The notes under the pieces: model-generated
The model's input: the letters and a program-made list of their open reading frames with translations, nothing else
The model's database searches: none
Told to the model about the DNA's origin: nothing
Shown here: one piece after another, positions 58,169-64,000 of the stretch
Position numbering within the stretch: the first letter of the stretch is position 1
Layout: each line of letters starts with the position of its first letter
Source: Prorocentrum cordatum
Lineage: Eukaryota > Sar > Dinophyceae > Prorocentrales > Prorocentraceae
Assembly (NCBI GenBank): GCA_963575745.1
Contig: CAUYUJ010004313.1
Location: forward strand, 461,295 to 525,294
Direction of reading: 5' to 3'
DNA length: 64,000 nucleotides
Made by a program: the position numbers and the translations under genes

Positions 58169-58472
58169 CCGGAGAGGAGGAGGAGGAGGAGGACGAGGAG
58201 GAGAAGGAGGAGGAGGAGAAAAAGGAGGAGCAGGGAGGAGGGAGGAGGGGGAGGAGGCAGGAGGAGGAGGAGGAGGAGGAGGAGGCGGAGGAGGGCGGAG
58301 GGGAGGAGGAGGAGGAGGAGGAGGAGGAGGAGGAGAAGCAAGGAGGAGGAGGAGGAGAGAGGAGGAGGAGGAGAGGAGGAGGAGGGGGAGGAGGAGAGGA
58401 GGAGGGAGGAGAGGAGGGAGGAGGAAGGGAGGGAGGAGGAGGAGGAGGAGGAGGAGGAGGAGGAGGGAGCCT
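58169..58472. repeat. GAG trinucleotide tract (opposite sense)
   Basis: About 300 bp of GAG with AGGGAGGAG and GGCGGAGG variants. It forms an inverted purine/pyrimidine pair with the CTC tracts on both sides. Confidence 0.98.
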
Positions 58473-58585
58473 TCCGAGAAGGCCCGCCCCCCCCTCTGCC
58501 CCTTTCCCCCTCGGCGCGCGCCGCCGAGATATATGCCAACTGCGGACGCATGTTGAACTCTTTCTGCGAGAACGCCAATTTCGCT

Positions 58586-58750
58586 CGGCTCCTCCTCCTC
58601 CTCCTCCTCCCTCCTCCTCCTCCTCCTCCTCCTCCTCCTCCTCCTCCTCCTCCTCCTCCTCCTCCTCCTCCTCCTCCCTCCTCCCTCCTCCCTCCTCCCT
58701 CCTCCCTCCTCCCTCCTCCCTCCTCCCTCCTCCCTCCTCCCTCCTCCTCA
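58586..58750. repeat. CTC tract ending in a CTCCCTC heptamer array
   Basis: (CTC)n to about 58675, then about eleven perfect TCCCTCC heptamers. Confidence 0.98.
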
Positions 58751-58860
58751 CCCCTCCGCCGCGGCCCGCATGGGGCTGCAACCTGCCTCAGGCGTGGCCT
58801 CCATCCGCGTCCCTGCGCCATCAGCTCAGCACAGGGATCGGACATCGGACACGACAACGT
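58751..58860 (-). pseudogene. Degenerate partial copy of the MFS TM5 exon region
   Basis: Positions 58751-58775 are identical over 25 bp to 57200-57224 (encoding PMRAAAEG on the minus strand). Weaker similarity extends rightward: GCCACGCCTGAGGCAGGTTG against GTCACGCCCAAGCAGTGG. On the minus strand the copy runs straight into TGAGGAGGAGG, a stop and microsatellite. The flanking CTC tract is also duplicated, so this is a tandem duplication whose second exon copy has decayed. Confidence 0.5.
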
Positions 58861-59026
58861 TCGGCATGCAGCGGCGCCCTCACTTGGCACACCTCTCAAC
58901 CGGCAGATTTGCTCTGCCGCTTGCCCGGGGCCTCTGCCCGTCGACATCTCGCCAGGTTCGCCCACACGACAGCGTGCGATGGCATGTGAGAGCCCGACCA
59001 GGCACGGCGGGTGCCTGCCTTCATGA

Positions 59027-59209
59027 CGTGGGGCCTGGCCTCTGACACCGCGCGAGCCATTCGACGCTGAACCATCCCAGACCCCCGACGTCGTTATCTT
59101 TCATGACGTCGACCCCAGAGGTGTCGCTCCCCCGGATCAGTTCTTTCATCCTGAGTCGTTGTATGACGGGCCCGAGGCTCAGCAAGGGCCGCCAGATGGC
59201 GAAAAGTAA
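59027..59209 (+). CDS. Possible terminal exon or orphan ORF, unrecognised
   Basis: An open frame without ATG that ends at TAA (59207-59209). It encodes LTPREPFDAEPSQTPDVVIF, then HDVDPRGVAPPDQFFHPESL and YDGPEAQQGPPDGEK. The composition is balanced and unlike the repeat translations around it, and the frame could be a terminal exon of a plus-strand gene. HDVD occurs in some glycosyltransferases, but nothing else supports that. The ORF is short and could be chance. Confidence 0.25.
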   Translation, partial: RGAWPLTPREPFDAEPSQTPDVVIFHDVDPRGVAPPDQFFHPESLYDGPEAQQGPPDGEK

Positions 59210-60045
59210 GAAAACCTTCGGCCGTGGTTGCTTCATGGCAGGAGGGGGTCTGGGATCCCGAGGTCTAGAAATCCCAGGCGGCTCTTCGACGCCATCGTTC
59301 GTATGGAGTTCGCGCTGCTGTCTGCCGGCGCCGGGGCCCGAGACTGGCCCCCAAAGGGTTGCTCGGCCTCGACCGTGAGCACCCGCGCTGGCACCGCCGC
59401 CGCACCCAAGCGGCTCGAATCTCGCGTGCGAGGGCGAGGAGCGACTGCGCGGTCAACGTCGACCAGCCGAGGCCGGAGCCCGAGAGGGGCGAGCCCCCTG
59501 CGCGACCTCCGGGAGGTTGAGGAGGCGGGGTGCTGGACTGGCCACCTGCTGAGACGAATTCGTATGAGGCTCACGCTGTGAAAGCCTGCTGCGCCGTGAG
59601 ATCTACAGGCATGTTATGATGGCTGGCCACGACCACCGAAGGGCACTGCAGAGGAGGAGGGAGGATGGACGCAGGCATGGGTGTTTCACAGAGCTCTGTG
59701 GTCGCGACGGCTGGCATCACTGCCCTTGTGCGGCTGGACATCACACAATACGTATGGGGGGGGGGGGCACTGACCGAAAAGGCTGAGGAGAGGGAGAGCT
59801 GGTCGCGGGGAGAGGGAGGGGCAAGAGGTGAGGCCACACGGGGGTTCTGAAAGGTGTTTGAGGTGACTCTCTGAGCGCCTCCAGGGGCTTGCAGGGGGAT
59901 CTCGGGCTGCTCTGGGGGACTCCTTCCCAAGCGGATGAGCGGAGGCGATGGCAGCCGAGGACACCGGGGGGGGGGGGGGGGGAGCGGGCATGGGACACAA
60001 ACGCGGAGAGGGAGAAGGGGGATCGGGTCACACCGTCCTCTTCCT
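59210..60045. other. Unassigned unique sequence
   Basis: Open frames on both strands, none recognised. G runs at 59757 and 59969. Confidence 0.4.
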
Positions 60046-60089
60046 CCTGCTGTTCATTCTCCTCCTGCTGTTCCTGCTGCTGCTCCTCC

Positions 60090-60317
60090 TCCCCCTCCAC
60101 CCCCGCTCTCCCTGGTTGGTTAGACTCCTCCTCCTCCTCCTCCTCCTCCTCCTCCTCCTCCTCCTCCTCCTCCTCCTCCTCCTCCTCCTCCTCCTCCTCC
60201 TCCTCCTCCTCCTCCTCTTCCTGCTCCTCCTGCTCCTCCTCCTCCTCCTCCTCCTCCTCCTCCTCCTCCTCCTCCTCCTCTCCTCTTCCTCCCTCCTCCT
60301 CCTCCTCCTCCTCCTCC

Positions 60318-60348
<31 letters not shown>

Positions 60349-60445
60349 CTTCTCTCCTCCTCTTCCTCCTCCTCCTCCTCCTACACCTCCTCCTCCTCCT
60401 CCGCCTCCTCCTCCTCCTCCTCCTCCTCCTCCTCCAGCGTTGCGG
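60090..60445. repeat. Long CTC trinucleotide tract
   Basis: About 330 bp of CTC with CTGCTC and CGCCTC variants. Confidence 0.98.
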
Positions 60446-60770
60446 TACGACGCCGCCAATAGGTCGTACTTCGGCCCCAATATATAAACGATCTCGGGCG
60501 AGCATTCGGCGTGGAGGCGGTTGCGGGCGAGGCGGCAGGCAGTTCGGGACGCTGCCGCGGCCCGCGCGCCCCTGGGGACGCAGCGGCGGGCGCGGCGAGC
60601 GGGGGCTGAGCACGTCATGGACGCCGCCTTCGGCCTGGAGGCGGACTTCATGGCCCAGGTCGGCGTGGGCAGAGCCTGGGGTTAAACCCAGGCTCGGCCT
60701 ACGCTAAGGAGGGATCCTGAGGGGTCCCGTGTCGTGAATTCGTCGTGCATGACCTTCTTAGGTCTAGTCT
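60446..60770. other. Unassigned unique sequence
   Basis: A minus frame next to the CTC tract encodes ECSPEIVYILGPKYDLLAAS and a plus frame EHVMDAAFGLEADFMAQVGV. Both look protein-like but overlap no known family. Confidence 0.3.
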
Positions 60771-60772
60771 TG

Positions 60773-61620
60773 CCTCCTCCGCTTCCTCTTCCTCCTCCTC
60801 CTCCTCCTCCTCCTTCTCCTCCTCCTCCTTCTCCTCCTCCTCCTCCTACTCCTCCTCCTACCCCTCCTCCTCCTCCTCCTCCGCCTCCTGGATCGTTTTC
60901 AACATGTGGCTCTCGCCTTGTGCGCGGCGCACATTCGTTTTCAACATTTGCAAGAGGTTCACTTAATGAGGGCGGGTGGTTTTCAAAATGTGGCTCTCGC
61001 CTTAGCGCGGCGCGCATTCGTTTTAAACATACAAAAGCTTCGCGGATTGAGGGCGACCCATTTTCAGAATGTGGCTCTCGCCTTAGCGCGGCGCGCATCC
61101 GCTGTAAAAAATGCAAAAGCTTCACGGATTGAGGGCGGTCATTTTCAACATGTGGCTCTCGCCGTAGCGCCGCGCACATCCTTTGCAAACAATTGCCAGA
61201 ATTTCACGGATTGAGGGCGGTTCCTTCTCAACATGTGGCTCTCGCTTTAGCGTCGCCACATTCGTTTACAAACTTTGTCAGGGATTCATGGGTTCCCATC
61301 ATTAACGTACCAGAAATGGTGTTATGGAACGATTCCTGATTTTGCGGGTGCACCTGTTACGTTAATTCGCTGTGTTGGATGAAGTCCTGGGAATGGCGTT
61401 CTGGCAATATTCAGGACCGTCAAGACGCAACAGTCAGGTAGATCTGTAGCGTTGGAATCCCGAGAACAAAGGCTTGGCACGTTTCAGGGTCTCCGAACGG
61501 TCGTCTTCCAGCGAGGCAGATCCCTCAATGAACATGGGCCGACCCAGGGGCCCGTGAAGAGGGAGCTTGGAGGGAGGGTGTATTCCAGCAGGGAGGCAGG
61601 GATACCCATAAGGTGCGCAC
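60773..61620. repeat. Composite repeat copy E (head missing)
   Basis: A CTC tract (60773-60890) leads directly to five ~82 bp units (60896-61285), each TTTTCAACATGTGGCTCTCG, CCTTAGCGCGGCGCGCATTC, GCAAAAGCTTCACGGATTGA and GGGCGG. The 320 bp tail follows (61290-61610) with TACCAGAAATGGTGTTATGG, GGCGTTCTGGCAATATTCAG and GGACCGTCAAGACGCAACAG. It closes at a GAG tract. Confidence 0.8.
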
Positions 61621-61621
61621 G

Positions 61622-61702
61622 GAGCCGCCCAGGAGGAGGAGGAGGAGGAGGGAGGAGGAGGAGGAGGAGGGGGGAGGAGGAGGAGGAGGAGGAGGAGGGC
61701 AG
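61622..61702. repeat. GAG trinucleotide tract
   Basis: AGGAGGAGG with a GGGGGG interruption. Confidence 0.95.
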
Positions 61703-61800
61703 ACTCCGAAGCCGCCCAGGGCGACAGCCAGCCCCGAAGCGCACGGGCCGGCGGCGAGGAGGCCCCTATCGTCCTCGCCCCCCTCGTCCTCCTCCACGGG

Positions 61801-61934
61801 TCGGGTGTTGCTGGAAGTGCCCCTGGCCCAGCGTGCCCCCCAGCTTTTCGCTTCATGTTGGGTCCCCTGGGGCCCACAAGGAAGCGAAAAGCTGGGTGGC
61901 ACGCTGGGCCAGGGGCACTTCCAGCAACACCCGA
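61801..61934. repeat. 134 bp near-perfect palindrome (no spacer)
   Basis: The left arm TCGGGTGTTGCTGGAAGTGC, CCCTGGCCCAGCGTGCC, AGCTTTTCGCTTC mirrors GAAGCGAAAAGCT, GGCACGCTGGGCCAGGGGCA and CTTCCAGCAACACCCGA. The centre GGGTCCCCTGGGGCCC lies at about 61867. Arms are about 66 bp with few mismatches. Confidence 0.9.
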
Positions 61935-62109
61935 ACAGGCAGAGGCCCTGGACTGATGCCGGCTCCGGTGCACGGTCTCGAAGTCTCCGCGCCCGTCTGC
62001 TGGGGCCTCGCCGTCTCAGCGTGTGCCTGCAACAATCGAACCCCGCGCAAGAAACCCGCTTTTTATGGCCGATTCGCCCCAGTGTCTGCTGCTCTGAGCC
62101 CCCACGCTG

Positions 62110-62615
62110 TGAGAGCGAGCCTCCCATTATTGCTCGCAAGTGTCCTCCTCTGCGCCATCTCCTGACGATTCGTCCTCATCGTCTGGGTCGTCGCCGTAAC
62201 CTGAATCGCAAACGACATCATCAACACCATCCTCGTCTAGCGTGTTATCAACCATATTCTTGCCCACCGTGCCACGCTCACATTTTATGTTAACGAGCAA
62301 TCGAGCAGAGTATGCCCAGTCCAAGGCCGCCCCTCACACGGGGGACACGAGTCGCGAGAAAATCAAAGTGCGAAATGCGCTGAGAGAGATCAACAACTGA
62401 ACGCACCTGCACATGACTCCGCCTGGTGCGTGCGATCTAGAGCCCGCTGTCTGAGAGGCGCTGCTACAGCAAGCGTTCGAGCAGTTGCCCTGGTGAAACA
62501 GTATGATATCAAACGCTTCCTGCGGGGCGCTGGCCAACTAGCCTGCACCAGTGACGCAAGGATGCGAGCAGCACATAAGTGTGCCGAGTATGCAGGCCTG
62601 CGCACGAAACACGGT
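62110..62615 (+). other. Unique sequence with two unrecognised plus-strand ORFs
   Basis: A frame ending at TGA 62398-62400 encodes RSHFMLTSNRAEYAQSKAAP then HTGDTSREKIKVRNALREIN. A second, 62430 onward, reads ASVRAVALVKQYDIKRFLRG then AGQLACTSDARMRAAHKCAE. Both have natural composition and could be exons of a plus-strand gene. I recognise neither. Confidence 0.3.
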
Positions 62616-62620
62616 GTACA

Positions 62621-62806
62621 TGATGGGCCGGTTTTCCACCACCACCACCACCACCACCACCACCACCACCATAATTTGGAGGGGGAAGGAGGTGGAGGAC
62701 GAGGAGGAGGACGAAGAGCAGGAGGAGGAGGAGGAGGAGGAGGAGGAGGAGGAGGAACCCCTCTCCCTCCTACTTCTGGTGGTGGCGGTGGAAAACAGGC
62801 CCATCA
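62621..62806. mobile_element. TIR element family B, copy 2
   Basis: 186 bp with a perfect 5 bp duplication GTACA (62616-62620, 62807-62811). The left end TGATGGGCCGGTTTTCCACC with (CCA)n mirrors the right end GGTGGTGGCGGTGGAAAACA then GGCCCATCA. The interior is ATAATTTGGAGGGGGAAGGA and a GAG tract, which is inverted relative to the TCC tract of copy 1. Confidence 0.85.
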
Positions 62807-62813
62807 GTACAGA

Positions 62814-63746
62814 TTACGTTGAACGCTTACGCTCGGGCTGCTCGGAGAAGCGCCCATGCAGAGGTAGACGCTCCACGTCTGCCTCTGTGCGCGGGGGCGG
62901 CTGCGGACGTAGTGGCACGGTCCTGTTCTTGCCCCCGAAAAGACTCCGTCCCGTGATTGAAAAAGAAGCACCGACACGGAAGACAACCGTCAACGTGCTC
63001 CCGGATGCTACCTCTCCGTGCTGGCGTTCTGGCCTTCCGGACGATTGCAGGCCATTTGGGCACGTCCGGTCAAGCACGGCCCGCACCACAACGGGGTCTG
63101 GAATGGTGCCGCCCTCACCGCGATTCCAGAAGCGAGGCCGACGCTGCCCTGCGATGAGCTGGAGGCGGCTGGGGGGACTGAGCTGGGCCGGCGGCAAGCC
63201 CAAAGAGAACTGGTCACGAGGGGGGGGCTGGGGCAACTCCGCTCCAATCGGACCCCCGACTCGTCCCAGGGGGGTCGAGCCTGACAAATCGTCCGAGCCG
63301 CGTCCGACTGTGGCGTCGATGGGGGGCTCTGTGCTCCCGCCCCTCTGCTGGCCAGAGCCAGTGCTGGGCTGGCCATCGCTCGGGCGCCCATTCCCTGCGT
63401 TTTTGTTTCGGTTTCGTGCGTGGTTGTTTTCGCCAAATGATGAAGCATGCTCCTCGATGGTCTTCGCCGGAGGAAAAATGCACACGTCCGAGCGATGCCA
63501 AGTGGGTCGCCTCAGCACCCCAGCCGGCTCCAAGCGATACTCGCCGCGCTGCTGCAGTGCTCGGCGCAGCGGCTCGGGAGTCTGGGACCGAGAGAGCCCT
63601 TCGTGAAGGTTGAGCGAGAGGGACTGTGACATGGACAGCATGGAGCTCTGGCTCTTCAGCTCCGTGTGGACTTTGCCTGGGCGGGGGGCATCGGCAGCTG
63701 CCCTGTCAATCGCCGGATTGTTCCATATTGGCTCGTTCTGGGCCAC
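62814..63746 (-). CDS. Hypothetical 310-codon ORF containing a TIR element
   Basis: Continuous minus frame from ATG 63746. The first part, VHTELKSQSSMLSMSQSLSL followed by NLHEGLSRSQTPEPLRRALQ, looks protein-like. The frame then runs through the family C element (63369-63502) and into GC-rich sequence. No domain is recognised, and in DNA of this composition such a frame can arise by chance. If real, the element would be read through or removed as an intron. Confidence 0.2.
   Translation of the reverse strand: MAQNEPIWNNPAIDRAAADAPRPGKVHTELKSQSSMLSMSQSLSLNLHEGLSRSQTPEPLRRALQQRGEYRLEPAGVLRRPTWHRSDVCIFPPAKTIEEHASSFGENNHARNRNKNAGNGRPSDGQPSTGSGQQRGGSTEPPIDATVGRGSDDLSGSTPLGRVGGPIGAELPQPPPRDQFSLGLPPAQLSPPSRLQLIAGQRRPRFWNRGEGGTIPDPVVVRAVLDRTCPNGLQSSGRPERQHGEVASGSTLTVVFRVGASFSITGRSLFGGKNRTVPLRPQPPPRTEADVERLPLHGRFSEQPERKRST
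63369..63502. mobile_element. TIR element family C, copy 2
   Basis: 134 bp flanked by TGGG (63365-63368, 63503-63506). The left end CTGGCCATCGCTCGGGCGCC mirrors the right end CACACGTCCGAGCGATGCCA followed by AG. The interior shares TTTCGGTTTCGTGCGTGxTT, TCCTCGATGGTCTTCGCCGG and AGGAAAAATGCACACG with copy 1 at 47151. Confidence 0.8.
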
Positions 63747-63782
63747 CGGCGATAAGAAGAAAAAAAAACAGAAACAGAAACC

Positions 63783-63906
63783 TTCGGAGCTCCGCGCGGA
63801 TTACTTGGATCGGCGCTGGACTCTCGCTGTCGCGCGGAGCACGCCAGAGGCGGCGCCAGAGGCGCCGCCAGGGGGGCCCTTGGCGCCGACCGCGCGGAGC
63901 TCCGAA
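63783..63906. mobile_element. TIR-like family E element, uninterrupted copy
   Basis: TTCGGAGCTCCGCGCGG at 63783-63799 is exactly inverted at 63890-63906, and TCGGCGC/GCGCCGA extends the symmetry after a 10 bp insert. The interior has CAGAGGCGGCGCCAGAGGCG with CCGCCAGGGGGGCCC. The second, interrupted copy is at 57356-57650. No target-site duplication noticed. Confidence 0.65.
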
Positions 63907-64000
63907 AGCTTATGTTGATGCAGATTGTCTGCGTCAAGTGGCGGCGTTCAAGCTTGGACGCCCGCGGTGGGGTCGCCGCCGCCTCGGCATGACACGAGCC

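Noticed and set aside
57394-58965. 523- and 494-codon frames over the CTC/GAG tracts
   Set aside because: Ser, Glu, Gly, Leu and Arg homopolymers from microsatellites; frames are open on both strands at once.
62827-63063. Zinc-finger-like Cys pattern CLPCRCFFF in a minus frame
   Set aside because: The spacing does not fit any zinc motif and the frame overlaps another equally open frame.
1-64000. CRISPR array or prokaryotic operons
   Set aside because: The regular repeats here have no unique spacers of constant length, and no bacterial gene or ribosome-binding-site pattern is present.

Overview
The window looks like nuclear DNA of a dinoflagellate (inference). Three things point that way. 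First, it holds three decayed LINE retrotransposon pieces of the kind common in dinoflagellates: an APE endonuclease, a reverse transcriptase with an FVDD active site, RNase H, and C-terminal zinc motifs. Second, simple repeats and satellites fill most of the GC-rich sequence, and no ordinary compact gene is visible. Third, a set of very short exons can be pieced together whose introns use GT, GC and GA donors and whose acceptors are all AG|G. I cannot name the species.

The most important result is a split gene on the minus strand. Seven short blocks (about 57.2, 48.0, 42.5, 40.35, 27.2, 24.3 and 15.8 kb) encode, in the correct order, transmembrane segments 5 to 9 of a major facilitator superfamily (MFS) transporter. 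They include the [13 protein letters not shown] signature. All proposed junctions keep the reading frame. About 0.57 kb of coding sequence is spread over 41.5 kb, and the introns of about 2 to 13 kb hold nearly all the repeats and retroelements described here. The 5' exons (TM1-4) and the 3' exons (after TM9) were not found and probably lie outside the window.

Layout. 0-4 kb: hexamer, decamer, CT, GAT and GATCG repeats. 4.06-8.27 kb: a macrosatellite of about 1.5 kb units. 8.5-10.4 kb: G/C runs and a 1.2 kb CACTACT array. 10.6-15.2 kb: a TIR element, a CCGACCGTG minisatellite, a ~230 bp satellite and ATG-rich low complexity. 15.7-16.07 kb: an MFS exon and a 194 bp palindrome. 16.37-24.26 kb: a nearly full-length but frameshifted LINE (minus strand). 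24.3-27.3 kb: two MFS exons and two tandem copies of a composite repeat. 27.5-36 kb: TCC and GAT tracts, a second LINE fragment (minus) and a Thr-codon-rich repeat. 36-44 kb: CAGCACAACA and CA repeats, small TIR elements, two MFS exons and a composite repeat. 44.5-46.5 kb: a LINE 3' end (plus) with an intact RNase H motif set. 46.6-57 kb: an MFS exon, an ~88 bp satellite, long GAT and ATC arrays and T/C-rich unique DNA. 57-64 kb: an MFS exon with a degenerate partial duplicate, long CTC/GAG tracts, nested small TIR elements, a second palindrome and another composite repeat.

Small TIR elements stand out. Three families have two clear copies each and family-specific target-site duplications (7, 5 and 4 bp). 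They could be non-autonomous DNA transposons or introner-like elements. All boundaries of repeats are approximate to tens of bases unless a duplication is given.
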